DNA of 64,000 bases from Mannheimia varigena. GTDB taxonomy: Bacteria > Pseudomonadota > Gammaproteobacteria > Enterobacterales > Pasteurellaceae. Below the pieces are notes generated by a model that saw only the letters and a program-made list of their open reading frames with translations, searched no databases and was not told the origin of the DNA. Below, piece by piece: positions 1 through 8,313 of the stretch. Position numbers and translations under genes: made by a program. Within the stretch, counting starts at the first letter, position 1. Each line of letters begins with the position of its first letter. Location: assembly GCF_013377235.1 (NCBI RefSeq), contig NZ_CP016226.1:248001-312000 (forward strand), in the 5' to 3' direction.

Positions 1-846
1 TTCGTTGATCCAAAAACGCAACAGCTATTGCACCCTCAACAAGAGGCATTAATTTTACCAAATCCGATTTCAAGCGAAATGTCAGCAATGCGTCTTTCGC
101 TATTAACCGGTTTATTGGATACCATTGTTTACAACCAAAGCCGTCAGCAAAATCGTGTACGTATTTTTGAGTCTGGTTTACGTTTTATCCCAGATAACAA
201 TGCGGAATCAGGTGTTCGCCAAGAGTTAGTCTTTGGTGCGGCAATTGTTGGTGATAAACGGCCGGTTCATTGGGAAAATAAATCAGAAGCAGCTGATTTC
301 TTCGATTTGAAAGGCGATATTGAACGAGTGCTTTCATTAACCGCAGTTCGCAATGATCTCCAATTTGTGGCGAAACAATTCCCGGCATTACACCCGGGGC
401 AATCTGCAGCGATTATGTTAGATGGTAAAGAGATCGGTTTTATCGGTACGGTTCACCCATCTATCGTGCAAAAACTCGGCATTAAAGGCAAACCAATCGT
501 ATGTGAAATTTTAGCTTCTGCAATTGCAGAGCGTCCTGTTGCACAAGCGGGTGAAATTTCTCGTTTCCCTGCAAATAACCGTGATATTGCGGTAGTGGTT
601 GATGAAACGGTTCCAGCTGGTGAAGTGCTAGAAGTTTGCAGCCAAGCAGCTGGTAGTAAATTAGTGGCATTAAACTTATTCGATGTTTATCGAGGTGCAA
701 ATTTAGCTGAAGGTAAGAAAAGTTTAGCGATTAGTTTAACCGTTCAGGATAAAGAAAAAACCTTAGAAGAAAGTGAAATCAATGCTGTTATTCAAGCAGT
801 ATTAGCTGAATTGGCGACACGTTTCAATGCGGTACTTCGTGATTAA
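1..846 (+). CDS. pheT: Phenylalanine--tRNA ligase beta subunit, C-terminal part (5' end outside the window)
   Basis: The reading frame is open from the first base, so this is a 3' fragment of about 281 codons; the full subunit is near 795 residues. The visible part covers the end of the catalytic-like core (SSEMSAMRLSLLTGLL) and the C-terminal anticodon-binding FDX-ACB domain (ISRFPANNRDIAVVVDE through the end). The subunit pairs with PheS to charge tRNA-Phe in the cytoplasm. ihfA follows, the pheST-ihfA order known from E. coli, which supports the call. No start can be assigned inside the window; the first in-frame TTG at 28 is simply internal. Confidence 0.96.
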   Translation, partial: FVDPKTQQLLHPQQEALILPNPISSEMSAMRLSLLTGLLDTIVYNQSRQQNRVRIFESGLRFIPDNNAESGVRQELVFGAAIVGDKRPVHWENKSEAADFFDLKGDIERVLSLTAVRNDLQFVAKQFPALHPGQSAAIMLDGKEIGFIGTVHPSIVQKLGIKGKPIVCEILASAIAERPVAQAGEISRFPANNRDIAVVVDETVPAGEVLEVCSQAAGSKLVALNLFDVYRGANLAEGKKSLAISLTVQDKEKTLEESEINAVIQAVLAELATRFNAVLRD

Positions 847-859
847 TTATCAAATAAAA

Positions 860-884
860 TATGGCTGATGTTATATCAGCCATA
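860..884 (+). terminator. Hairpin between pheT and ihfA
   Basis: A 10-bp stem (TATGGCTGAT / ATCAGCCATA) with a 5-base loop lies 13 bases after the pheT stop. It is followed by A-rich rather than T-rich sequence on the + strand, so it is a weak terminator at best and may instead be a processing or attenuation hairpin inside a pheT-ihfA transcript. Confidence 0.4.
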
Positions 885-904
885 AAAATAAATAAGGATC
901 AATT

Positions 905-1210
905 ATGGCACTTACCAAGATTGAAATTGCAGAAAATCTGGTAGAAAAATTAGGTTTAGAAAAGCGTGTTGCAAAGCAATTAATTGAACTATTTTTTGAA
1001 GAAATTCGTAGTTCTCTTGAAAATGGAGAGGAAGTGAAATTATCTGGCTTTGGTAATTTTTCACTTCGAGAGAAAAATGCTCGCCCGGGCCGAAATCCGA
1101 AAACAGGTGAAGATGTTGCTGTATCGGCTCGTAGGGTTGTCGTGTTTAAGGCCGGGCAAAAATTACGTGATCGTGTTGAGCAAGCAAACCCTGAATCAGA
1201 AACAAATTAA
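905..1210 (+). CDS. ihfA: Integration host factor subunit alpha
   Basis: A 101-residue member of the HU/IHF family, close to the 99 residues of E. coli IhfA. It has the GFGNFSLREKNARPGRNPKTGE segment, and the intercalating proline of the beta arm is at about residue 65. IHF is an alpha/beta heterodimer that bends DNA sharply and assists replication, recombination and transcription. ATG 905 has AAGGA upstream. The gene follows pheT as in E. coli. Alpha rather than beta is supported by this neighbourhood and by the MALTKIEIAENL start; the beta gene lies 4 kb downstream. Confidence 0.97.
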   Translation: MALTKIEIAENLVEKLGLEKRVAKQLIELFFEEIRSSLENGEEVKLSGFGNFSLREKNARPGRNPKTGEDVAVSARRVVVFKAGQKLRDRVEQANPESETN

Positions 1211-1236
1211 GTCTAAATGCTCAAATGGAGTATTCA

Positions 1237-1761
1237 ATGAAATTAACTAAAAAATGGTTATCTTTAGGATTTATTTTAGCTAGTGTAATTGTATTATCTG
1301 GATGTTCTAGTTCAGACACTTCGGCTTCTAAAGCACAGGCAAGAAGTAAAATTTACCACTCGGCATATCATACAGATCTTGCTGATCCTATTATGGCAAT
1401 TAGCCGTTTAAGTGAGCATCAACACGAGTGGAAAGGTACTCGTTATCGCTTAGGTGGTAATAATAAATCAGGTATTGATTGTTCGGGATTTATGCAAGTG
1501 ACATTTAGAGATCTATTTGGGATTAGCTTGCCAAGAACAACGAAAGATCAAGCTAAAGAAGGCCAACGTATCTCTAAAAAAGATTTACGAACAGGTGATT
1601 TAGTATTTTTTAATACAGGAAGAGGCCCGAATGGCAAGCATGTAGGTGTTTATGTTAAAAAAGGGCAATTCCTACATGCTTCAACTAAAGGTGGGGTAAT
1701 TTATTCAGATTTAGAATCACCTTATTGGTCAAAAGTATTCTGGCAGGCTCGCCGTTTATAA
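1237..1761 (+). CDS. NlpC/P60-family lipoprotein (MepS/Spr-like murein endopeptidase)
   Basis: 174 residues. The N-terminus is a lipoprotein signal with lipobox LSGC, giving lipidated Cys23. The NlpC/P60 domain shows the catalytic Cys82 in DCSGF, His135 in KHVGVY and His147 in FLHAST, so all three active-site residues are present. Enzymes of this family cleave D,L-peptide bonds in peptidoglycan; outer-membrane anchoring and a role like E. coli MepS in wall expansion are inferred. ATG 1237 is chosen over ATG 1225 because TGGAG sits about 6 bases before it and the upstream start would add residues ahead of the signal peptide. degS starts 14 bases downstream. Confidence 0.88.
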   Translation: MKLTKKWLSLGFILASVIVLSGCSSSDTSASKAQARSKIYHSAYHTDLADPIMAISRLSEHQHEWKGTRYRLGGNNKSGIDCSGFMQVTFRDLFGISLPRTTKDQAKEGQRISKKDLRTGDLVFFNTGRGPNGKHVGVYVKKGQFLHASTKGGVIYSDLESPYWSKVFWQARRL

Positions 1762-1775
1762 TATAGGGCAATAAA

Positions 1776-2819
1776 ATGCTGAAAAAAATCGGACAAGCGG
1801 TCGTTTTTGGACTTTTTTGTGCAATTTTAATTTTGTTTGTGGCTCCCCTTTTCCAAGGTAAAGGGAATACATTCCCATTAACGGCATTCAAACAACCAGA
1901 TATAGTGAGTTATAGTGAGGCAGTTAAAATAGCGTCTCCTGCAGTTGTGAATGTGTATAGTCGAAATCTAAGTGATGATAATGAAGGATTCGAGGTAAAA
2001 AATCTAGGCTCTGGTGTCATCATGAGTAGTGATGGTTATATTCTCACAAATAAACACGTTATCGAGGGGGCTGATCAAATTGTTATTGCGTTGCAAAACG
2101 GTTTAATTTCAACTAATGCTCGGTTAGTTGGTGATGATTCATTAACTGATGTAGCAGTATTGAAAATTGATGCAGAAAATTTACCGACTATTCCGCAAAA
2201 CCCGGAGAGAGCATTAGGGATCGGTGATGTTGTTTTAGCTATTGGTAATCCATTAAATTTAGGTCAGAGTACTACTCAAGGTATTGTTAGTGCAATTGGG
2301 CGTAAAACTTTAACAGAAAGTGGTAGACAGAATTTTATTCAAACAGATGTTTCTATTAATCAAGGCAATTCAGGTGGAGCATTGATTAATACTGCGGGCG
2401 AATTGATTGGTATTAATACATTACGATTTGGTAAAAATACCAATGAATTATCTGAAGGATTAAATTTCGCAATTCCAATTACGCTTGCAAACCAGATTAT
2501 GAATAAAATTATTCGTGATGGTAGAGTTATTCGAGCCTATTTTGGTGTGAGTACAGATCTCCTTGATACTGCGAAAATGCAAGGCTATGAGAAAGGGGTA
2601 ATTATTGCTAATGTAGATAAAAATGGTCCTGCGGCTCAAGCTGGTATTCAAGCTGGGGATTTAGTATTGAAAGTAGGAGATGTTGAGGCGCTATCGCCTT
2701 CTCAAATGATGGAAGAGTTGGCTGAAATGAGGCCTTATACTACAGTAAAAGTAGTAGTGCAGAGAGGAGAGCAATTGCTTGATTTTGATGTAACTATTAC
2801 TGAATTAGAAGCACAATAA
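1776..2819 (+). CDS. degS: Site-1 serine endoprotease DegS
   Basis: 347 residues: an N-terminal membrane anchor (about 5-25), an HtrA-type trypsin-like domain with catalytic His94 (NKHV), Asp125 (LTDVAVL) and Ser199 (QGNSGGAL), and a single C-terminal PDZ domain (about 255-340). One PDZ plus an uncleaved anchor separates DegS from DegP/DegQ. The family senses unfolded outer-membrane protein C-termini in the periplasm and cuts RseA, starting sigma-E release. A DNA-uptake core (1793-1801) lies in the first codons and encodes part of GQAV. It lies 14 bases after the NlpC gene and 9 bases before cmk. Confidence 0.93.
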   Translation: MLKKIGQAVVFGLFCAILILFVAPLFQGKGNTFPLTAFKQPDIVSYSEAVKIASPAVVNVYSRNLSDDNEGFEVKNLGSGVIMSSDGYILTNKHVIEGADQIVIALQNGLISTNARLVGDDSLTDVAVLKIDAENLPTIPQNPERALGIGDVVLAIGNPLNLGQSTTQGIVSAIGRKTLTESGRQNFIQTDVSINQGNSGGALINTAGELIGINTLRFGKNTNELSEGLNFAIPITLANQIMNKIIRDGRVIRAYFGVSTDLLDTAKMQGYEKGVIIANVDKNGPAAQAGIQAGDLVLKVGDVEALSPSQMMEELAEMRPYTTVKVVVQRGEQLLDFDVTITELEAQ

Positions 2820-2828
2820 AGGTAAAAA

Positions 2829-3503
2829 ATGGAAAATATTGTAATTACAGTAGATGGCCCTAGTGGTGCGGGGAAGGGAACATTGTGTCATGCTCTCGCA
2901 GAAAAGTTAGGCTTTAATTTCTTAGATTCCGGGGCGTTGTATCGCATTACAGCATTGAGCGCGGTAAAAAAAGGTGTGGCTCTTGATGATGAAGCAAAAC
3001 TAGCCGAAATCGGACGTAACTTGGATATTCAATTTTTACCTGAAAACGGCGAAATCAAAGTGATTTTAGACGGTGAAAATGTTGGCGATCAAATCCGCAC
3101 TGCACAGGCGGGTCAAAATGCGTCAAAAGTTGCCGCTTTTCCGTTAGTGCGAGAAGCATTATTAGAGCGTCAACGAGCTTTTAGTAGCGAAAAAGGCTTA
3201 ATTGCAGACGGCAGAGATATGGGGACGGTAGTCTTTCCAAATGCTCAAATTAAGCTCTTTTTAGACGCAAGTGCGGAAGAACGCACAAAAAGACGTGTAA
3301 AACAGTTGCAAGAAAAGGGATTTAATGCTAACTTTGACGAGATTTTAGCCGAGATAAAAGAACGTGACTTTCGGGACAGAAATCGTGCGGTTGCCCCCCT
3401 TGTTCCGGCTAAAGATGCGTTGTTGTTAGATTCCACGCATTTATCTATTGATGATGTGATTAAACAAGCGTTAGACCACATCGCTCAATATATTAAAATT
3501 TAA
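2829..3503 (+). CDS. cmk: Cytidylate kinase
   Basis: 224 residues with a P-loop GPSGAGKGT at residues 10-18, the CMP-binding DSGALYR segment near 33-39 and the ADGRDMGTVVFP motif in the middle. The enzyme phosphorylates CMP and dCMP with ATP in the cytoplasm. AAAGG lies just before ATG 2829, and the gene follows degS by 9 bases, so the two are probably co-transcribed. rpsA follows, the conserved cmk-rpsA-ihfB order. Confidence 0.97.
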   Translation: MENIVITVDGPSGAGKGTLCHALAEKLGFNFLDSGALYRITALSAVKKGVALDDEAKLAEIGRNLDIQFLPENGEIKVILDGENVGDQIRTAQAGQNASKVAAFPLVREALLERQRAFSSEKGLIADGRDMGTVVFPNAQIKLFLDASAEERTKRRVKQLQEKGFNANFDEILAEIKERDFRDRNRAVAPLVPAKDALLLDSTHLSIDDVIKQALDHIAQYIKI

Positions 3504-3596
3504 TTTTTTCGGTCTTACATAGGATTTGTTTGGCTTTTATTACCAACCCCGTTTAGCAGGATGTTAAATGGATGTTTATTATATAGAAGATTTATT
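3504..3596 (+). promoter_or_regulatory. rpsA 5' leader with only a weak ribosome-binding site
   Basis: The 93 bases before rpsA ATG 3597 lack a normal GGAG-type site; the nearest purine stretch is AGAAG about 7 bases upstream, in an AT-rich context. A poor Shine-Dalgarno sequence is a known property of rpsA mRNAs, where S1 itself controls translation through leader structure. Autoregulation here is inferred from that. Confidence 0.45.
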
Positions 3597-5264
3597 ATGT
3601 CAGAATTATCGTTTGCTCAACTACTTGAAGAATCATTTGCAGCTACACCACGTTTAGGTGATGTTGTTAAAGGTACTGTTGTTGCTATCCAAAAAGGTTT
3701 AGTGATTGTTGATACAGGTTTCAAATCTGAATCTGCAATTGACGCTTCAGAATTTACAAACGCACAAGGCGAATTAGAAGTTCAAGTTGGCGATGAAGTA
3801 GATGTTGTTCTTAAAGCTGTAGAAGATGGCTTCGGTGCAACAGTAGTTTCTCGTGGTGATGCAAAACGTAACGAAGCTTGGATTGCTTTAGAGAAAGCAT
3901 TCGAAGAACAAGCTACCGTTATCGGTTTCGTAAATGGTAAAGTAAAAGGCGGTTTCACTGTTGAATTAAACGGTGTGCGTGCGTTCTTACCAGGTTCATT
4001 AGTTGATACTCGTCCGGTTCGTGATTCTTTAAACCTAGAAGGTAAAGAGTACGAGTTCAAAGTAATCAAATTAGACCAAAAACGTAACAACGTGGTAGTT
4101 TCTCGTCGTGCTGTTATCGAAACAGAAAGCAACCAAGATCGTGATGCAGTATTAGCGAACTTAGTTGAAGGTTCTGAAGTTAAAGGTACTGTTAAAAACT
4201 TAACTGACTACGGTGCATTCGTTGATTTAGGCGGTGTTGACGGTTTATTACATATTACTGATATGGCATGGAAACGTGTTAAACACCCAAGCGAAGTGGT
4301 TAACGTAGGTGATGAAGTTACTGTTAAAGTATTAAAATTCGATAAAGAGAAAACTCGTGTATCATTAGGCTTAAAACAATTAGGTCAAGATCCATGGGCT
4401 GTGATTGCTGAAAACCACCCAGTAAACAGCAAATTAACAGGTAAAGTAACTAACTTAACTGACTATGGTTGCTTTGTTGAAATTTTAGACGGTGTTGAAG
4501 GTTTAGTTCACGTTTCAGAAATGGATTGGACTAACAAAAACATCCACCCATCTAAAGTGGTTAACGTAGGTGATGTTGTTGAAGTAATGGTGCTTGAAGT
4601 TGATGAAGAGCGTCGTCGTATCTCATTAGGTTTAAAACAATGCAAAGCAAACCCTTGGGAACAATTCGCAGCAACTCACAACAAAAACGATAAAGTATCA
4701 GGTAAAATCAAATCAATCACTGATTTCGGTATCTTCATCGGTTTAGAAGGTGGTATTGACGGTTTAGTTCACTTATCTGACATTTCTTGGAATGTTTCAG
4801 GTGAAGAAGCAGTTCGTAACTACAAAAAAGGTGACGAAGTAGAAGCGGTTGTTTTACAAGTTGATGCAGTAAAAGAGCGTATCTCTTTAGGTATCAAACA
4901 GTTAGAATCTGATCCGTTCACAAATTTCCTAGATAGCACGAAAAAAGGCGCAATCTTAGAAGGTAAAGTTGTTGAAGTTGATGCAAAAGGCGTTAAAGTT
5001 GAATTAGACGGTGGCGTTGAAGCATTCATCCGCGCAAACGAAGCAACAGCTGAGCGTGTAGAAGACATCACTACAGTTATTTCTGTTGGTGATTCAATTG
5101 AAGCAAAATACACAGGTGTTGACCGTAAAGCTCGTGTAGTTAACTTGTCTGTTCGTGCGAAAAATGAAGCTGAAGAATCAGCAGCAATCGCACAAGTGAA
5201 CAAAGAAGAGATTGCTGTACCAAATGCATTTGCTGAAGCTTTCAAAGCGGCTAAAGGTGAATAA
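3597..5264 (+). CDS. rpsA: 30S ribosomal protein S1
   Basis: 555 residues (E. coli 557) made of six S1/OB-fold repeats; repeats 3-6 are obvious from the recurring NLTDYGAFVDLGG...GLLHITDMAW pattern and the RISLGLKQ repeat ends. S1 binds mRNA and helps the 30S subunit load structured or leaderless messages. ATG 3597 (MSELSFAQLLEES) is preferred to ATG 3561, which would add 12 unrelated residues. Codon use is strongly biased, as expected of a highly expressed gene. A hairpin follows at 5284-5312, then ihfB. Confidence 0.98.
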   Translation: MSELSFAQLLEESFAATPRLGDVVKGTVVAIQKGLVIVDTGFKSESAIDASEFTNAQGELEVQVGDEVDVVLKAVEDGFGATVVSRGDAKRNEAWIALEKAFEEQATVIGFVNGKVKGGFTVELNGVRAFLPGSLVDTRPVRDSLNLEGKEYEFKVIKLDQKRNNVVVSRRAVIETESNQDRDAVLANLVEGSEVKGTVKNLTDYGAFVDLGGVDGLLHITDMAWKRVKHPSEVVNVGDEVTVKVLKFDKEKTRVSLGLKQLGQDPWAVIAENHPVNSKLTGKVTNLTDYGCFVEILDGVEGLVHVSEMDWTNKNIHPSKVVNVGDVVEVMVLEVDEERRRISLGLKQCKANPWEQFAATHNKNDKVSGKIKSITDFGIFIGLEGGIDGLVHLSDISWNVSGEEAVRNYKKGDEVEAVVLQVDAVKERISLGIKQLESDPFTNFLDSTKKGAILEGKVVEVDAKGVKVELDGGVEAFIRANEATAERVEDITTVISVGDSIEAKYTGVDRKARVVNLSVRAKNEAEESAAIAQVNKEEIAVPNAFAEAFKAAKGE

Positions 5265-5283
5265 TTAGTACTTAACTAATCTC

Positions 5284-5312
5284 AAATGGGTATGTTTAAT
5301 ACATACCCATTT
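5284..5312 (+). terminator. Terminator-like hairpin after rpsA
   Basis: An 11-bp perfect stem (AAATGGGTATG / CATACCCATTT) with a 7-base loop begins 20 bases after the rpsA stop. Only three T residues close it, so termination may be partial and ihfB may receive readthrough. Confidence 0.6.
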
Positions 5313-5389
5313 AAACTTAAGATGACAATTTTCAATACTTATTTAATAAGTAGGTATTTAAAGTTGAATTGATTCTAGCAGGAAGAATA

Positions 5390-5671
5390 ATGACTAAATC
5401 TGAATTAATTGAGAGTTTAGCATCTAAAAATCCAAACTTACCGTTAAAAACGGTAGAGGGTGCTGTAAAAGAAATTTTAGAGCATTTAACCGCAACTTTA
5501 GAAAAAGCGGAAAGAGTAGAAATAAGAGGATTTGGTAGTTTCTCTTTACACTATCGTCAACCACGTTTAGGTCGTAATCCTAAAACAGGTGAGAGTGTAT
5601 TACTAACAGCAAAATATGTGCCTCACTTTAAAGCGGGTAAAGAGTTAAAAGAGAGGGTAGATCTACTTTAA
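5390..5671 (+). CDS. ihfB: Integration host factor subunit beta
   Basis: 93 residues (E. coli IhfB 94), HU/IHF fold, with VEIRGFGSFSLHYR and the beta-arm RLGRNPKTGES containing the intercalating proline. It partners IhfA, whose gene is 4 kb upstream in this window. ATG 5390 (MTKSELIESL) is preceded by AGGAAG and is the conserved family start; the TTG at 5369 is too far upstream of the homologous region. It lies between rpsA and lapA as in E. coli. Confidence 0.97.
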   Translation: MTKSELIESLASKNPNLPLKTVEGAVKEILEHLTATLEKAERVEIRGFGSFSLHYRQPRLGRNPKTGESVLLTAKYVPHFKAGKELKERVDLL

Positions 5672-5693
5672 ATAGTTATCTGAAGGAGATTAT

Positions 5694-5981
5694 ATGATTA
5701 AGTATATTTTAGGTCTTTTAATTGTTGTTTCTGTCGTGATTGTTACTATTACGATTGGAGCAAATAATGACCAGCTTATTACATTTAACTATATTGTTGC
5801 CCAAAGTGAATTGCGTCTATCCACATTAGTTGCTATTTTATTTGGCTTAGGGTTAATTTTAGGCTGGTTAGTGACAGGTATTTTCTATTTAAAAGTTAAA
5901 CTTCAAAATATTGCATTAAATCGCCGTGTAAAACGTCAGACCCAGCAGATTACTGAATTAACTATCCCAAAGGTTGAATAA
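5694..5981 (+). CDS. lapA: Lipopolysaccharide assembly protein A (LapA/YciS)
   Basis: 95 residues with two transmembrane segments (about 3-22 and 42-66) and a short basic cytoplasmic tail with predicted helix (VKRQTQQITEL). The family is an inner-membrane partner of LapB in controlling LpxC degradation and so LPS synthesis. AAGGAG sits before ATG 5694. lapB starts 3 bases after its stop, so the pair is surely co-transcribed. Confidence 0.92.
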   Translation: MIKYILGLLIVVSVVIVTITIGANNDQLITFNYIVAQSELRLSTLVAILFGLGLILGWLVTGIFYLKVKLQNIALNRRVKRQTQQITELTIPKVE

Positions 5982-5984
5982 TCA

Positions 5985-7178
5985 ATGCTTGAACTATTGT
6001 TCCTTTTGTTGCCTATTGCTGCATTATACGGTTGGTATATGGGGCAGCGTAGTGCAAAAAAGGATCAAGAAACTGTCAATAATAAATTTTCCCGTGAATA
6101 TGTCACGGGATTAAACTTTCTTTTATCCAATCAACAGGAAAAAGCGGTTGATCTTTTCCTTTCTATGCTACAAAAGCAAGAGTCTGAAAACCAGATTTCA
6201 ACAGAATCCCAATTTGAAGCAGAATTAACATTAGGTAATCTCTTTCGCTCTCGAGGCGAAGTAGATAGAGCTTTACGCATTCACCAAGCATTAGTGAATA
6301 GCCCGGATTATTCTTTCGAGCAAAAATTGCTGGCAAAGCAACAACTTGCGAAAGATTTTATGGTTGCGGGTTTTTATGATCGAGCAGAGAATTATTATAT
6401 TGCGTTAATAGACGAGCCAGAGTTTGCAACGCACTCTTTAGCTCAACTAACAATTATTTATCAAAAAACCCGTGAGTGGAAGAATGCGATTAATGTTTCT
6501 GAAAAATTATTAAAAATTGCCCCTGAAACAGATAAAATTCCACTTTCTCATTTCTATTGTGAATATGCTCAAGCGGTTAAATTTGACGATAAAAATGCAT
6601 TTATTGAAGCCTTAAACAAAGCATTAGAATACTATCCTCAATCGACTCGAGCTTCAATGATGTTAGGCGATTTTTATTTAGAACAGGAAGAGTATCCTAA
6701 GGCGTTAATTTATTTTGAGCAAATTTTGCAGCAAGATCCTGATTATATCAGCGAAGTTTTAACCAGGGTTAAACGGGCATACCTCGCTCTAAATGATATG
6801 CATAGCTATGAATTATTTCTTATTAGAGCGAATCAAGTAAAGCATAATGGAAGTGTTGATATTGCATTAACAGAATTTATTGAAGAAAAAGATGGGATAA
6901 ATGCGGCACATTCAAAACTATACCAACAATTAAGTAACCATCCTAATTTAATCACCTTCCATCGTTTTATTCGTTATCAAGCAGATTTTGCCGAAGAAGG
7001 AAGTGGTAAAGAGAGTTTGGTATTACTACATAATATGGTAGGTAATCAGATTAAACGTAGTTTCCAATATCGTTGCTTAAATTGTGGTTACCAAAGTTAT
7101 CGTTTAATGTGGCATTGCCCATCTTGTAATCAATGGGAAAAAATTAAACCGATACAAAGTATCGATGGTCTTATCTGA
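5985..7178 (+). CDS. lapB: Lipopolysaccharide assembly protein B (LapB/YciM)
   Basis: 397 residues: one N-terminal membrane anchor (about 1-18), a long TPR array (about 45-330) and a C-terminal rubredoxin-like zinc module with Cys364, Cys367, Cys378 and Cys381, the last pair in HCPSC. All four metal ligands are present. The family is a cytoplasm-facing adaptor that brings LpxC to FtsH and balances LPS against phospholipid synthesis. It is coupled to lapA (3-base gap) and followed by pyrF 20 bases on, the enterobacterial gene order. Confidence 0.95.
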   Translation: MLELLFLLLPIAALYGWYMGQRSAKKDQETVNNKFSREYVTGLNFLLSNQQEKAVDLFLSMLQKQESENQISTESQFEAELTLGNLFRSRGEVDRALRIHQALVNSPDYSFEQKLLAKQQLAKDFMVAGFYDRAENYYIALIDEPEFATHSLAQLTIIYQKTREWKNAINVSEKLLKIAPETDKIPLSHFYCEYAQAVKFDDKNAFIEALNKALEYYPQSTRASMMLGDFYLEQEEYPKALIYFEQILQQDPDYISEVLTRVKRAYLALNDMHSYELFLIRANQVKHNGSVDIALTEFIEEKDGINAAHSKLYQQLSNHPNLITFHRFIRYQADFAEEGSGKESLVLLHNMVGNQIKRSFQYRCLNCGYQSYRLMWHCPSCNQWEKIKPIQSIDGLI

Positions 7179-7198
7179 TAAAAATTAAGGAGTTCAGT

Positions 7199-7894
7199 AT
7201 GAACAATAAAGTCATTGTTGCTTTAGATTATGAAACGGAACGTGAGGCATTGGAATTTGTTGACCTAGTTGAACCATCACTTTGTCGCTTAAAAGTGGGC
7301 AAAGAGATGTTTACAACATTGGGTACGAATTTTTTAAAACAACTGCACGACCGTAAATTCGATGTATTCCTTGATTTAAAATATCACGATATTCCAAACA
7401 CAGTTGCCCGAGCAGTACGTTCAGCTGCTGATTTAGGCGTATGGATGGTGGACTTACACGCTTCAGGTGGTTTAAAAATGATGGAAGATGCGAAAAAAAT
7501 CTTAGAACCGTATGGTAAAGATGCTCCATTATTGATTGCTGTGACGGTTTTAACCAGTATGGAAGATCTAGATTTATTACAAATCGGTATTAATGCCTCA
7601 CCAATGGAGCAAGTAATTCGTTTAGCTCATTTAGCACAGCGTGCAGGGTTAGATGGTGTAGTCTGTTCCCCGCAAGAAGTAGAGGTATTACGCACACACT
7701 GTGGTAAAGACTTCAAATTAATCACTCCAGGTATTCGTCCTGAGGGTACTGATTTCGGTGACCAACGTCGAGTGATGACGCCAAAACAGGCAATAGAAAC
7801 AGGTTCGGATTTCTTAGTAATCGGTCGTCCAATTACCCAAGCGGCAGATCCATTAGCGGTACTCAAATCAATAAATCAATCTATTAATGGTTAA
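7199..7894 (+). CDS. pyrF: Orotidine 5'-phosphate decarboxylase
   Basis: 231 residues, a class I OMP decarboxylase. The catalytic DLKYHDIPNT motif places Asp59, Lys61 and Asp64 as the charged active-site array, and the C-terminal VIGRPIT phosphate-binding loop is intact. It converts OMP to UMP, the last step of de novo UMP synthesis. AAGGAG precedes ATG 7199. A strong intrinsic terminator follows directly, so the next gene, yciH, is expressed at a reduced level or from its own promoter. Confidence 0.98.
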   Translation: MNNKVIVALDYETEREALEFVDLVEPSLCRLKVGKEMFTTLGTNFLKQLHDRKFDVFLDLKYHDIPNTVARAVRSAADLGVWMVDLHASGGLKMMEDAKKILEPYGKDAPLLIAVTVLTSMEDLDLLQIGINASPMEQVIRLAHLAQRAGLDGVVCSPQEVEVLRTHCGKDFKLITPGIRPEGTDFGDQRRVMTPKQAIETGSDFLVIGRPITQAADPLAVLKSINQSING

Positions 7895-7899
7895 TAAAT

Positions 7900-7922
7900 A
7901 AGGCGGAAATTTCCGCCTTTTT
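7900..7922 (+). terminator. Intrinsic terminator after pyrF
   Basis: A perfect 20-base palindrome (AAGGCGGAAA / TTTCCGCCTT) followed by a run of T residues ends 28 bases after the pyrF stop. This is a textbook Rho-independent terminator, placed between pyrF and yciH although the two are usually considered one cluster. Confidence 0.88.
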
Positions 7923-7961
7923 AAATGATACAAGCGATCGTATTTAAGGAAAAATTTGCAA

Positions 7962-8273
7962 ATGACATTAGTTTATTCAACGGAAATAGGCAGAATTAAG
8001 CCAGAAATTATGAAAGAAGAACGCCCGAAGGGTGATGGAGTTGTACGCATTCAACGCCAAACCAGTGGACGTAAAGGTAAAGGAGTTTGTGTTATTACTG
8101 GGCTAGATTTAGATGATAAAGCACTTAACTCGCTTGCTTCAGAGCTGAAGCGTAAATTAGGCTGTGGAGGTTCATTTAAAGATGGTATTATTGAGATTCA
8201 GGGCGATAGTCGTGAACTTATTAAGCAAATTTTAGAAAGTAAAGGCTTTAAAGTAAAATTGTCCGGCGGCTAA
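7962..8273 (+). CDS. yciH: SUI1/eIF1-like translation factor YciH
   Basis: 103 residues, SUI1 domain over most of the length, with the conserved RQTSGRKGKGVCVITGL segment and the C-terminal GDSRELIKQILESKGFKVK. The bacterial family is homologous to eukaryotic eIF1 and has been linked to start-site fidelity on 30S subunits; its exact role is unsettled. ATG 7962 has TAAGGA 11 bases upstream and gives the usual N-terminus; the TTG two codons earlier is not needed. The neighbour pyrF matches E. coli. Confidence 0.92.
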   Translation: MTLVYSTEIGRIKPEIMKEERPKGDGVVRIQRQTSGRKGKGVCVITGLDLDDKALNSLASELKRKLGCGGSFKDGIIEIQGDSRELIKQILESKGFKVKLSGG

Positions 8274-8276
8274 AAA

Positions 8277-8304
8277 AATGGGGAAATCGTTTGATTTCCC
8301 CATT
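8277..8304. terminator. Bidirectional terminator between yciH and ushA
   Basis: A perfect 12-bp stem (AATGGGGAAATC / GATTTCCCCATT) with loop GTTT lies between two convergent genes. The seven A residues on its left give a long T tract on the minus strand, favouring ushA termination. Confidence 0.85.
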
Positions 8305-8313
8305 AACGTTTAA

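Noticed and set aside
3245..3481. Antisense open frame inside cmk
   Set aside because: It lies wholly within cmk, has no ribosome site and shows no recognisable domain; similar antisense frames within rpsA, pta, glpX, metB and bisC were dropped for the same reason.
3500..3600. Possible ATG at 3561 as the rpsA start
   Set aside because: It would add twelve residues not found in S1 proteins, and MSELSFAQL at 3597 is the conserved N-terminus.
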